Positions 14,043 through 22,639 of a stretch of DNA of 64,000 nucleotides are shown here, in pieces. Below the pieces are notes generated by a model that saw only the letters and a program-made list of their open reading frames with translations, ran no database searches and was not told the origin of the DNA. The translations under genes were made by a program, and so were the position numbers. Each line of letters opens with the position of its first letter. The first letter of the stretch is position 1. This DNA comes from UBA9611 sp965237595 (GTDB lineage: Bacteria > Chloroflexota > Dehalococcoidia > Lucifugimonadales > UBA3495), in contig CBDEFY010000004.1 of assembly GCA_965237595.1 (NCBI GenBank), positions 62,001 to 126,000 on the forward strand, read 5' to 3'.

Positions 14043-15812
14043 ATGCAGGACCATCTCAACCACGGGGCGGACGTCGCCCTATTCATCGACTGGGAAAACT
14101 TCAAGATCAGCCTGGCCGTGGGCTACCGCGCCCCCAATGTTTCCGCTCTAAAAGAAGAAGTCTCCAACCACGGACGCGTAGTGATTGCCAAGGCCTACGC
14201 AGACTGGGTCACCAGGGCCCCGGAACTCCGGGGCGCCAGCCAGTTTCTCAACGACCCTCCTTCCCTCTACGCCGCCGGCATCGAACCGGTGTTCGTGCCC
14301 ACTAGGGCTCCTTCACCCGGCGCCACCAATGCCAACGGCATGCGCACCGGACGCATCAAAAACAGCGTCGACGTCAAAATGACCGCCGACTGTATCGAGA
14401 TTGCCCATTCCTACCCCAACATCGGCACTTACGTGCTGGTCTCTGGGGATTCCGACTTCATCCACGTGGTGAACGCCCTCCGGACCATGGGTAAGCAGGT
14501 GGTGGTCATCGGCGTGTCTTGGAGCACCTCGCGCCGCCTGGCCGACCAGGTGGACACCCTGGTGCTCTACGACGTGGATGTTGACCCGGTGGTGCAATCC
14601 GAGGCGCCCGCTGAGGTCAGCGCCGGCGGCGATGCGGCCGCGGATTCTTCCTCTGGAGGCGCGGGCCACGGCGACCTACAAGACATCATGCGCGCCATCG
14701 AAGAGATTATCCGGGATGAGCGCAACGCGGGCGGCAACCCGCTGTTGACCTCCATCAAGCAGCGTCTGACGCGCCGCTATCCCGACTTCAACGAGAAGAA
14801 GCTGGGCTACTCGGGGTTCAAACGGCTTATGGCCCGAGTGGCACAAGAGGGCAACATCCGGTTGATTACCGCCGGTCTCGTCGATTGGGCGATCATGTCC
14901 GACGAGGACGTTCCGGAGGGCGCCACGGAAGCCGCTTTCTCCACACCTAGCTCCCGGCCGGGACGCCGCCGGGGCCGGCCCCCTCGTTCCAGGCAGCAGA
15001 TAGAGGAGACCCCGCCCCAGGATCTTGACGCAGAATTCGCTGGCGGCGAAGATCGCGAAGACACCGATGCTGCCCAGGAAGCGGTAGCTGCCGTTGCCAC
15101 CAACGGTCAGTATGACCAAGACGAGCGCCTGGAAGACTACACCGAAGCGTCCGGCGACCACAGTTCTCCATTTGGCGACAACCAGGAGCTGGCTGAGGCG
15201 GTGCAGGGCGCAATCAGTAGCCTGGGCATGCCAACAGAGCCGGAGGACAGTCTTCTCGGAGAACGGGTCTCGGACCTGATTGTCATGGCCAACACCCTGG
15301 AACACCGGGAGGGCGTCAGTCACGTGGCCTTCAACTTCCTGGTCTCCGAGATCTGCGATGCCCTAGCCCAGGGCCTGGAAGCCGATCAGGAGGAGATTAT
15401 CCACCGGTGGGGCCAGGCCAGTTCACGCACCTACGTCAGCAAGATACTTCGGAGCCTGAGCGACGGCAATTTCTTCCTGAAGGGCAACCATAGCTGGCGT
15501 GACGAGACCTCCGGCCAAAACCGGCGCCGCCGCACCTTCAACCTGAACCACGATCACCCCTTGGTACAACAGGTCATAGCGGTCCGTTGGGGCAATGCCG
15601 GCTCTGGCGACAGCGCAGAGCCCCCAGCCTCCGTCGAACCAGAACCAGAAGAATCGCCGGAAGCCCCGGAATCTTTTGATGCCGGCGTCGCAGTGGCCGT
15701 CGCGGACTCCCCCGAGTACGACGATGAGGACTACGAATCCGGCAAAGAAGCCGCCGAGGCCCGCGCCGAGACCGGATTCATCTCCCGGCTCTTTCGACCC
15801 CGGAGGAACTAG
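14043..15812 (+). CDS. NYN-domain nuclease candidate with LOTUS-like and C-terminal winged-helix-like domains
   Basis: A 589-aa protein. Residues about 8-175 form a NYN (PIN-like, DUF88/LabA-type) domain with acidic residues in 'ALFIDWENFK', 'NSVDVKMTADC' and 'VLVSGDSDFIHVV'. This domain usually makes a metal-dependent RNase. Residues about 215-290 ('LQDIMRAIEEIIRDE', 'LLTSIKQRLTRRYPDF', 'GYSGFKRLMARVAQEG') resemble the OST-HTH/LOTUS RNA-binding domain often joined to NYN domains. An acidic, low-complexity linker leads to a second helical region (about 410-510), and an acidic tail ends the protein. An RNA-processing role is likely; the target is unknown. The ATG is preferred over an in-frame TTG at 14004. 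Confidence 0.8.
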   Translation: MQDHLNHGADVALFIDWENFKISLAVGYRAPNVSALKEEVSNHGRVVIAKAYADWVTRAPELRGASQFLNDPPSLYAAGIEPVFVPTRAPSPGATNANGMRTGRIKNSVDVKMTADCIEIAHSYPNIGTYVLVSGDSDFIHVVNALRTMGKQVVVIGVSWSTSRRLADQVDTLVLYDVDVDPVVQSEAPAEVSAGGDAAADSSSGGAGHGDLQDIMRAIEEIIRDERNAGGNPLLTSIKQRLTRRYPDFNEKKLGYSGFKRLMARVAQEGNIRLITAGLVDWAIMSDEDVPEGATEAAFSTPSSRPGRRRGRPPRSRQQIEETPPQDLDAEFAGGEDREDTDAAQEAVAAVATNGQYDQDERLEDYTEASGDHSSPFGDNQELAEAVQGAISSLGMPTEPEDSLLGERVSDLIVMANTLEHREGVSHVAFNFLVSEICDALAQGLEADQEEIIHRWGQASSRTYVSKILRSLSDGNFFLKGNHSWRDETSGQNRRRRTFNLNHDHPLVQQVIAVRWGNAGSGDSAEPPASVEPEPEESPEAPESFDAGVAVAVADSPEYDDEDYESGKEAAEARAETGFISRLFRPRRN

Positions 15813-15845
15813 ACCGAAACGTAGCGGTCAGACCGGGTAACCAAA

Positions 15846-16153
15846 AACATGAGTCATCACGGAATTTGCCAGTGATGGCAAACCCAAGCGCATTGACAAC
15901 TCGCGGGCGGCGATTTGCCATTGAATAACGGCAGCGCCGCCTTGGTCTTTCCGGCGAAAGCCGCAATCCAGTTACCCCGCGCCAAGCCGCCTTTGTGCCG
16001 CCGTACGTGCTGCCTCTGATCGGTGGCAGGGTGCCTTTTCGACTCTCATCAGGCGGGAAGCTATGGGGCAGCCCTGGGTTCCGGCCTGCGCCGGAGCGTC
16101 GGCGTTGGCGCCCAAATGCGTAGTTTCTATTAAATTCCGGGATGACTCATGTT
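15846..16153. repeat. MITE-like element with 22-bp terminal inverted repeats
   Basis: AACATGAGTCATCACGGAAT (start of 15846-15867) is repeated in inverted form at 16132-16153 with 21 of 22 positions matching. The enclosed 308-bp unit has no coding capacity. Size and ends fit a miniature inverted-repeat element, though no target duplication was established. Confidence 0.55.
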
Positions 16154-16210
16154 GTGTTCCCTTGATTGGTTGGGCAATTCGGCTGGCCAATTGGAAAACA
16201 GTCGCACGAC

Positions 16211-16245
16211 GTAGGGGCGTCCCGATTCTATCGGGACGCCCCTAC
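16211..16245. repeat. Perfect 35-bp palindrome of the GTAGGGGC family
   Basis: Two 16-nt arms beginning GTAGGGGCGTCCCGAT are perfectly complementary around a TCT loop. The palindrome at 12034-12062 shares the GTAGGGGC...GCCCCTAC ends but has a different core, which suggests one REP-like family. Confidence 0.7.
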
Positions 16246-16446
16246 CACAATGAAGCCGATCTTTGAGATACGAAATCAGGCTCGGCATAATCCGCTCATC
16301 GTGTGCCCCTTACCAACCGCTCATGTGAGCGTTGGTATGTCCGCGAATCCGGATTGCACTTAGGAAATGAACTGCTGTTCATTGGAAGATCTGTCGAACC
16401 ATCGGCGCGCAACCACCGATTCCACGAACGCAGTTTATGCCATCCC

Positions 16447-17676
16447 TCACATGTCCAGAATCAGCGTGGACCAACCGAAGTCCCTGGCGCCCAGTCCCTC
16501 GGCGGTGTAGGGGTGGTAATACTCCCTGAAACCGGACTTTTCGATGCATTCGTGACTCTTGGCCACGATGGCGTCGGCCAGTTCCGGGTAGCCGTGGCCC
16601 CGCAGGGCGTAGGACAAGAACCAGTTGGTGTTGATCCACGAAGGCCCGCGCCAGATGAACCCTCTGGGATTGCCGGGCATGAACTTGGGGTCCGAGGCCG
16701 GAACGGAGGGCAACGGATAGGGTGTCCAGAAATGGTCCGGCGACGACACCCAATCATTCACCAACCGCTCGACCATGGGCCTGGGGAGGTCCGGGATAAT
16801 CAGCGGCATGAGCGAGCTGATGGTCACAACCTTCACCGGCTTCTCGGCGACTCCGGACAGGTCGAAGAATGCCCCGGCATCTTCATCCCAGCACTTCTCC
16901 AGCAACGCGTCCCGGGTGCGGCCGGCTTCACGGTTGAACTCCTCCGCCTCCGGCGAGTCTCCGAGCAGACGGGCCAAGGAGCGCATGCCCAGGACATAAA
17001 TCGAATTCACCAGCACATCCTCGAAATGAAAAAGGTCAGCGGCGAGTATCTTATGGTCGTCGCCCCGTAGCGGCTCGTAGGCCTGGTAAATCTTCTTCAG
17101 GGCGGCGATGAATCCCTGATTGGAAAGCTCGGTTAACCCCAGGGCTTCATCGTATTTGGGAGAGCAGTCGGTCCCCGCCTCTTCCGGCTGTATCACCGCA
17201 ATCAGGCCGTCGCCGTCCGGGTCTCTGGTCCTTCTAAGCCACCGGTAGAAATTGGTCAACACCGGCAGGGCCGCCTGCCGAAATTCCTCGTCGCCGGTGG
17301 CCTGGTACACCCGCTCCACGGCATAGGCGATGATGGGCGGCTGCATGGTGGAGCTGTAATGGGGGTCGGTCTGGCCAACAATGTTCCGGCTCAGGAAGTC
17401 GGGCTGTTTCTCCATCTCCCAGAAGATGATGTGGGGCATGAAGCCGTCGGGGAGGGCAGCGCTCATCAGCGTCCGCAGTTCTGCCTTTGCCTGGTCCGGG
17501 TCAAGGTGGAGCAGGGCGATGGCGTGGAAGCAGGAGTCCCAGAACCACTGGAAGGGATAACCGGTGAGGGAGGGGCAGACGAAGCTGTATTCTTGGCCGT
17601 TCCAATCGGCCAAGCCTTGACGCAGATTGGTCAGTAGTATCCGGCGCGCACCTTCTTCCAGGACATTGCGGTCCAC
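16447..17676 (-). CDS. GH63-like (alpha/alpha)6-barrel glycoside hydrolase
   Basis: A 409-aa protein resembling the bacterial GH63-type hydrolases that include mannosylglycerate/glucosylglycerate hydrolases. Key blocks are 'YPFQWFWDSCFHAIALLHLD' (with an acidic residue in the barrel), 'DGFMPHIIFWEMEK', 'GFIWRGPSWINTNWFLSYAL' and 'EYYHPYTAEGLGARDFGWST'. No signal peptide is seen, so it should work in the cytoplasm. It follows the GT4 gene by 14 bp, suggesting one transcript and perhaps synthesis and recycling of a glycosylated solute, but this is inference. The start is a GTG with GGGGAT upstream. Confidence 0.75.
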   Translation of the reverse strand: MDRNVLEEGARRILLTNLRQGLADWNGQEYSFVCPSLTGYPFQWFWDSCFHAIALLHLDPDQAKAELRTLMSAALPDGFMPHIIFWEMEKQPDFLSRNIVGQTDPHYSSTMQPPIIAYAVERVYQATGDEEFRQAALPVLTNFYRWLRRTRDPDGDGLIAVIQPEEAGTDCSPKYDEALGLTELSNQGFIAALKKIYQAYEPLRGDDHKILAADLFHFEDVLVNSIYVLGMRSLARLLGDSPEAEEFNREAGRTRDALLEKCWDEDAGAFFDLSGVAEKPVKVVTISSLMPLIIPDLPRPMVERLVNDWVSSPDHFWTPYPLPSVPASDPKFMPGNPRGFIWRGPSWINTNWFLSYALRGHGYPELADAIVAKSHECIEKSGFREYYHPYTAEGLGARDFGWSTLILDM

Positions 17677-17690
17677 GTGCTATCCCCGGA

Positions 17691-18884
17691 TCAGGCCGCA
17701 GTACGGGTGGTCTGATAGATTTCCAGATATTTCTCGGCCACCACCGGCCACGTGAACTCGGAAAGGGCGTATCGCTGTGCTTGGCCACCCAATTCTCGGC
17801 GGGCTGTCTCGTCGTTCACCAAGCGGACCATCTCGTTGACGGCCGCCGGACGGTCGAACTTAGGAACCACCACCGCCCCTTGTCCCAACACCTCCCAGTT
17901 GGCGCCAACGTCATGAGTCAGCACCGGAGTTCCGTGGGCCATGGCCTCCAGAAACACCAGTCCAAAGGCCTCGTAATGGGAGAAAAGGGTGAACAGGTCA
18001 GCTTCTGCGTACCATTTGGCCAACTCGCCGTCCGAAACCTCGCCGGTCGTGATGACCTCCTCCTGGAGCCGGTGTTGGGCGATGAAGTCCTCAATGTCGG
18101 CCGCGCCGCCCTCATCCCGGCCCACCAGAACCAGGCGCACCGGGCGCTTGAACTCAGACCGGGCCCGCAGGTAGGTATCGAGCAGCCACCTCTGGCCTTT
18201 GTGTTTACCCAGCCGGCCGACGCAGAGCACAGTCACCGGCCTGGCTTCCAGGTCATCTTCTGACTGGTGATTGGGCTGCTCCAAGGCCGGGCCGCTTCCG
18301 TTAATAAAGGCCCCCCAACCGATTATCCCAAGCTTGTCTTTGGGCGCCAGGTAGGCCCTGCGGACACTCGCTGCTTCGAGGCCGGTCAACGCCACCACGC
18401 GGTCGGCGACGTGACACAGAAAGGCGTTTATGGGCTTCAGCCACCATCTGCTGGGCGGCAGAGTGTGGTAGGAGGGAGTGAACACAAACCGGGCCCGGCC
18501 CCGGTACCAAAACCAAGCCCAGAAGTGACCCCAGAACCAGCCGTCGCCCACGAAATGGATCACGTCGGGCCTGAATTCGTCCAGATAACTTTTCAAACGC
18601 AAGGGCGAGAACCAGACCAACGGAACCGAATAGAGCGGGAGGGACCGGCGGGGGAATCCCGAAAGGCGGTAGATGGCGATACCTTCGGGTGTAGTCTCTT
18701 CATCAACCCAAGTGGGCTGCGGACGCCGGGGGAAGGAGTACTTAGTCGTGAGTACACCAACGGCCTCGATGGAGGCCGACTGCTGCATCTGGAACGATAG
18801 CTGCTCTATCGCCCTTTCTATGCCCCCAAGATAGGGCCGGAAATATGGGGTCAGGAATAGAACGCGCAGTGGTGCGCTATCCAC
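17691..18884 (-). CDS. GT4-family glycosyltransferase
   Basis: A 397-aa GT-B-fold transferase. The N-terminal acceptor domain has 'VLFLTPYFRPYLGGIERAIE'. The C-terminal donor domain has 'VLCVGRLGKHKGQRWLL' and the E-x7-E nucleotide-sugar motif in 'SHYEAFGLVFLEAMAHGTPV'. The start is a GTG at 18882-18884, with GGAGG six nt upstream; it overlaps the purL stop by 8 bp (GTGGATAG), pointing to translational coupling. A longer frame from 18992 runs inside purL and is not used. The sugar and acceptor are unknown. Confidence 0.88.
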   Translation of the reverse strand: MDSAPLRVLFLTPYFRPYLGGIERAIEQLSFQMQQSASIEAVGVLTTKYSFPRRPQPTWVDEETTPEGIAIYRLSGFPRRSLPLYSVPLVWFSPLRLKSYLDEFRPDVIHFVGDGWFWGHFWAWFWYRGRARFVFTPSYHTLPPSRWWLKPINAFLCHVADRVVALTGLEAASVRRAYLAPKDKLGIIGWGAFINGSGPALEQPNHQSEDDLEARPVTVLCVGRLGKHKGQRWLLDTYLRARSEFKRPVRLVLVGRDEGGAADIEDFIAQHRLQEEVITTGEVSDGELAKWYAEADLFTLFSHYEAFGLVFLEAMAHGTPVLTHDVGANWEVLGQGAVVVPKFDRPAAVNEMVRLVNDETARRELGGQAQRYALSEFTWPVVAEKYLEIYQTTRTAA

Positions 18885-21099
18885 TGGCTGCCTCCAGACC
18901 GTTGTTCCACACATCACTAATCTGGGAAACCGGTAGGTCCACCTGCCCGTTGAGCAGGAAGCGGTCGCCGCCAGTATACCCCAGTTTGGCAACCGGCACC
19001 CCCAAGCCCGCGGCTATACCTGTCAGGGCGTCCCACTGGTCTTCCGGTAGGCCGACAACGATGCGCGACTGCCGCTCCCCGAACAGAGCGGCATCCCACC
19101 GGTCCGGTACTGGAAAATCGCCGGTAAATCCAACGCCGCTCTGGATGGAACACTCGGCCAGCGCTATGGCCAGGCCGCCTTCGGAGCAGTCGTGCGCCGA
19201 AGTTATGCAGCCCTCCTCGATGGCCCGGCGGCAGGCCCGCTGCACACGTTTTTCCAAATCAATGTTTATCTTGGGGCTGCCCGCCACCCGTCCGTGGATG
19301 CATTGCAAGTACTCACTGCCAGCCAGGTCGGAAACTTCAACCTCGCTGGTGTCTCCGCCCAGCAGGGCTACCATCAACCCTTCCCCGGCGAACGCCGACT
19401 TGGTTGCCTTGGCGACGTCTTCCAAGAGCCCCAGACCGCCCACGACGGGTGTGGGGAAGATTGCTTGGCCTCGGGACTCGTTGTACAGGCTAACATTGCC
19501 ACTTACCACGGGCACTTCCAGCACCCGGCAGGCCTCCGCCATGCCCTTGATGCATTGCTCCAGTTGGTAATAGATCTCGGGGCGCTCCGGGCTGCCGAAA
19601 TTAAGGCAATCGGTCACCGCCAAGGGCAACGCTCCGGAACAACTCAGGTTCCGGCAGACCTCGGCGACCACAATCTGCCCTCCCTGATACGGGTCCAAAT
19701 GGCAGAGACGTCCGTTGCCGTCGATGGTAACGGCAATGGCTTTCTTCGTTCCCTTCACCCTCAGAACCGCGGCATCACTTCCGGGACCGACCACCGTGTT
19801 GGTTTGCACCTGATGGTCGTACTGCCGGTAGACACCCTCTTTGTTGGCGATGTTGGGAGCGGCCAAAAGGCGCAGCAGCGTTTCTTGCGGACCGGCTTGG
19901 GGCAACGGGACAGAGTCCATCTTCAACTGGGCGCGTTGGATGTCCTCTTCCGACCGCTTCCCCTCCAGACGGTATTGGGGGGCCTCGGAGAGAGGCCCGA
20001 TGGGCAGGTTGGCCACCAATTCCGGACCAACGGCCACCTGGGCCACTTGGTCGGCGATGACGTGGCCAATCTCCCGGCAGGTCACATCCCATCGGTCAAA
20101 GACGGCCTTGATGGCGGCCACATTATCCGGTGCGGCCACCAACAACATCCGCTCCTGGGACTCCGAGAGCATCACCTCGTAGGGGCTCATGCCCTGTTCT
20201 CGCTGGTGGACCTGGGAGATGTCCAGGCGGATGCCCCGGCCGCCCCTGGCCGCCGACTCAATGGCCGCACTGGTCAGCCCCGCCGCGCCCAGGTCTTGGA
20301 TGGCGTTCACCAAGCCGGTGTCCAACGCCTCCAGACAGGCTTCTATGAGCACTTTCTCCAAGAACGGGTTACCCACCTGAACGGTGAGCCGCAACTCCAT
20401 CTCCTCGTCGAAGGTGCGGGAGGCCAAACCAGAAGCCCCGTGTATGCCGTCGCGCCCAGTGCCTGCGCCCACCAGGAGCAACACGTTGTCCACCCCGCTG
20501 GCTGCGGCGGTGGCGATGCGGTCGGCTTGGATCAGGCCCACGCACATGGCGTTCACCAACGGATTCTGGGAATAGGATTCGTCGAAGCAAATCTCACCCG
20601 CCACGTCGGGCACGCCGATACAGTTGCCGTACCAAGAGATGCCGCCCACCACGCCGTGGAACAGATGCCGGTTCCGGGGGGCGTCCAAGGGGCCGAAGCG
20701 AAGGGAATTGAGCAAGGCGATGGGCCGAGCGCCCATGGCCAGGATGTCCCGCACGATGCCGCCCACGCCGGTGGCCGCTCCCTGCCGCGGCTCCACCGCC
20801 GAGGGGTGGTTGTGGGACTCGACCTTGAACACCACCGCCAGGCCGTCGCCGATGTCCACTGCGCCGGCGTTCTCCGCGCCGGTCTGGGACAAGACCCGGG
20901 AGGATTGCTGCCGCGACGAATCTTGGTCGAACAAGCGCAGCAAGGGCCGGGAGTGCTTGTAGCCGCAGTGCTCGCTCCAGAGGGCGCCGAACATGCCCAG
21001 TTCAACGGAGTTGGGCTCCCGGTCCAGACGCTCCAGGATCAGTTCGTACTCGGCCTGGGAGAGCGCAATCTCATCCAGTGTCTCTTTGGTCACCGCCAT
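18877..21099 (-). CDS. purL: Phosphoribosylformylglycinamidine synthase subunit PurL
   Basis: A 740-aa enzyme of de novo purine synthesis that converts FGAR to FGAM with ATP, taking ammonia from PurQ through PurS. Length fits the three-subunit (small PurL) type. Motifs: 'ALWSEHCGYKHSRPLL', 'VFKVESHNHPSAVEPRQGAA', 'GVGGIVRDILAMGARP', and repeat halves with 'AVTDCLNFGSPERPE' and 'TSAHDCSEGGLAIALAE'. purQ and purS are not in this window. It precedes the GT4 gene with an 8-bp overlap. The ribosome site is weak. Confidence 0.97.
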   Translation of the reverse strand: MAVTKETLDEIALSQAEYELILERLDREPNSVELGMFGALWSEHCGYKHSRPLLRLFDQDSSRQQSSRVLSQTGAENAGAVDIGDGLAVVFKVESHNHPSAVEPRQGAATGVGGIVRDILAMGARPIALLNSLRFGPLDAPRNRHLFHGVVGGISWYGNCIGVPDVAGEICFDESYSQNPLVNAMCVGLIQADRIATAAASGVDNVLLLVGAGTGRDGIHGASGLASRTFDEEMELRLTVQVGNPFLEKVLIEACLEALDTGLVNAIQDLGAAGLTSAAIESAARGGRGIRLDISQVHQREQGMSPYEVMLSESQERMLLVAAPDNVAAIKAVFDRWDVTCREIGHVIADQVAQVAVGPELVANLPIGPLSEAPQYRLEGKRSEEDIQRAQLKMDSVPLPQAGPQETLLRLLAAPNIANKEGVYRQYDHQVQTNTVVGPGSDAAVLRVKGTKKAIAVTIDGNGRLCHLDPYQGGQIVVAEVCRNLSCSGALPLAVTDCLNFGSPERPEIYYQLEQCIKGMAEACRVLEVPVVSGNVSLYNESRGQAIFPTPVVGGLGLLEDVAKATKSAFAGEGLMVALLGGDTSEVEVSDLAGSEYLQCIHGRVAGSPKINIDLEKRVQRACRRAIEEGCITSAHDCSEGGLAIALAECSIQSGVGFTGDFPVPDRWDAALFGERQSRIVVGLPEDQWDALTGIAAGLGVPVAKLGYTGGDRFLLNGQVDLPVSQISDVWNNGLEAASG

Positions 21100-21203
21100 C
21101 TACATCCAACCCCCGGCCAACGCCTGAGCATTTCGGTGGGCATTCCGGCGCCACCGGCCCGGTTCCTGCGGTCTTTCTCCTCTGCGCATGATGTATACAC
21201 CCG

Positions 21204-22496
21204 TCAGGCCGATTCGTCGATAGCCTGGCCGGGCTCCTCCCCGCTCTCCTCGCCTTTCTCGTCATCCCCGAATACCACTGGACTGTCGCCCACGTCCCCG
21301 AATCGGTCCGAGGGCCAAACAAGCCCGTTGGAAACGTAGAAGTACTTGGCCGTGGAGTCGAAAAAATCGTTCACCTGTTCCAGCTCGGTGGTGGTGATTA
21401 GCACCTGTTCGTACTGGGTGGCTTTCTCCAATAGCCGGTGTCTGCGGAAGCTGTCCATCTCCGATAATGCGTCGTCGAGCAGCACCACCGGCCCCTCTCC
21501 CCGCACCGAGGCCAGAAACTCGGCCTCGGCCAGCCTCAGGGCCAAGGCCATGGTGCGCGCCTGGCCCCGGGAGGCAAAAGTGCCCATGTCCGCTCCGCCA
21601 ATCATCAGGTTGAAATCGTCTCGATGGGGCCCCACAGCTGTGATTGGCCGGACCCGCTCCCGGTGGAAGGCCGCAGCCAGTGCCTGGCGGAAGTTGTCCT
21701 CAATCTCCGTTACGTCGCCTGCCAGGGGGACGCTGGGCCGGTATTCGACGGCCAGGTCCTCTTCGGGGCCGGTCAGATCCCCGTGGTGCCGTACGCAAGC
21801 CGGAGTCAACTCTCGCATGGCCTCATAACGCCGCCACGTGATCCAAGCCCCTTCCCGGACCAGCTCATCGTCCCAAAAAGCCAGCTCATCTCCCTTGGCC
21901 CGGCCTTCGCGGAGTAATCGCAACAACTGGTTTCGCTGTTGCACCACCCGGTGGTACCGCTGCAAGCCCTTCAGATATAGGGCGTCAGCCTGGGATAGCA
22001 AGATATCCAGAAATCGTCTTCGGCCCGACGGCGCACCCTGGACTAGGTCAATGTCCACTGCGCTAAAAAGCACCGCGTTCACCTGGCCAATCAACTCGCC
22101 TGCGGTGCGTCTGACACGGTTGACCCGTATTTCCTTCCTGACGTTGTGAGCCGGGCTGTTGTCTTCTTGGCTTGACCGGTCGTTTGGCCGCTGGGTTGGC
22201 TGGTAACCTACTATGACCCGGAGACGTTGTTCGTCCTTCTCGATCGTGCCGTCCACCAGCGCCGGTTCGCCCTCTTTGGCCGCTTCGAAGCTGATTACTT
22301 CCCTTTCATTCTCGGCGCGGAACGAACGGGCGATGCACAGTAGATAAACGGCTTCCAGCAGGGTGGTCTTGCCTTGGGCGTTGGGGCCATAGTAGACCGT
22401 CACGCCGGGAGACAGCCCTAGGTCCAAGTGGGTCAGATTGCGGAAATTGGTCAGCCGCAGTCGGGAGAGGTAAGCCAACCCGTCGAAATCCTCCAT
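21204..22496 (-). CDS. recF: DNA replication and repair protein RecF
   Basis: A 430-aa SMC-like ATPase that helps load RecA at gaps. Walker A is 'YGPNAQGKTTLLEAVYLL', the ABC-type signature is 'ASRGQARTMALALRLAEAEF', and Walker B is 'VVLLDDALSEMD'. The N-terminal 'LRLTNFRNLTHLDL' is typical, while the C-terminus is longer and acidic ('FGDDEKGEESGEEP'). The ATG at 22494-22496 gives the normal RecF start; an upstream extension reads through a repeat. It is not next to dnaA, dnaN or gyrB here, and follows an unknown gene on the same strand. Confidence 0.93.
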   Translation of the reverse strand: MEDFDGLAYLSRLRLTNFRNLTHLDLGLSPGVTVYYGPNAQGKTTLLEAVYLLCIARSFRAENEREVISFEAAKEGEPALVDGTIEKDEQRLRVIVGYQPTQRPNDRSSQEDNSPAHNVRKEIRVNRVRRTAGELIGQVNAVLFSAVDIDLVQGAPSGRRRFLDILLSQADALYLKGLQRYHRVVQQRNQLLRLLREGRAKGDELAFWDDELVREGAWITWRRYEAMRELTPACVRHHGDLTGPEEDLAVEYRPSVPLAGDVTEIEDNFRQALAAAFHRERVRPITAVGPHRDDFNLMIGGADMGTFASRGQARTMALALRLAEAEFLASVRGEGPVVLLDDALSEMDSFRRHRLLEKATQYEQVLITTTELEQVNDFFDSTAKYFYVSNGLVWPSDRFGDVGDSPVVFGDDEKGEESGEEPGQAIDESA

Positions 22497-22541
22497 TGGG
22501 GCTGGGACGCACTGTAATTGTATCCGCCGGTACGGGGGCAG

Positions 22542-22585
22542 AATCCCCCTGTCTCCCCCTTTACAAAGGGGCACTATGGGGGATT
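22542..22585. repeat. Palindromic AATCCCCC...GGGGGATT repeat
   Basis: An outer AATCCCCC/GGGGGATT pair encloses a CCCCTTT/AAAGGGG hairpin. It belongs to the same family as the repeats at 3631-3692. It lies just upstream of recF and may act as a partial transcript barrier after the unknown gene. Confidence 0.65.
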
Positions 22586-22639
22586 TCTACTCTTACCTCG
22601 CCTCTCCTGATGTTTAGCAATATAGGCAAGGTTCAGTAA

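Larger units (their letters stand above)
15813..16446. other. Repeat-rich intergenic region without genes
   Basis: This 634-bp gap lies between the convergent NYN and GH63-like genes. It contains a MITE-like inverted-repeat unit (15846-16153), a perfect palindrome (16211-16245) and fragments such as CCGGCCTGCGCCGGA that resemble dispersed repeats. Short open frames here have repeat-derived sequence and no ribosome sites. Confidence 0.6.

Noticed and set aside
16303..17070. 255-codon plus-strand frame
   Set aside because: Starts in repeats and lies antisense to the GH63-like gene.
19192..21339. Very long plus-strand frame (715 codons) opposite purL
   Set aside because: It is the antisense shadow of a clearly real gene; composition is His/Gly/Gln-rich with no domain.
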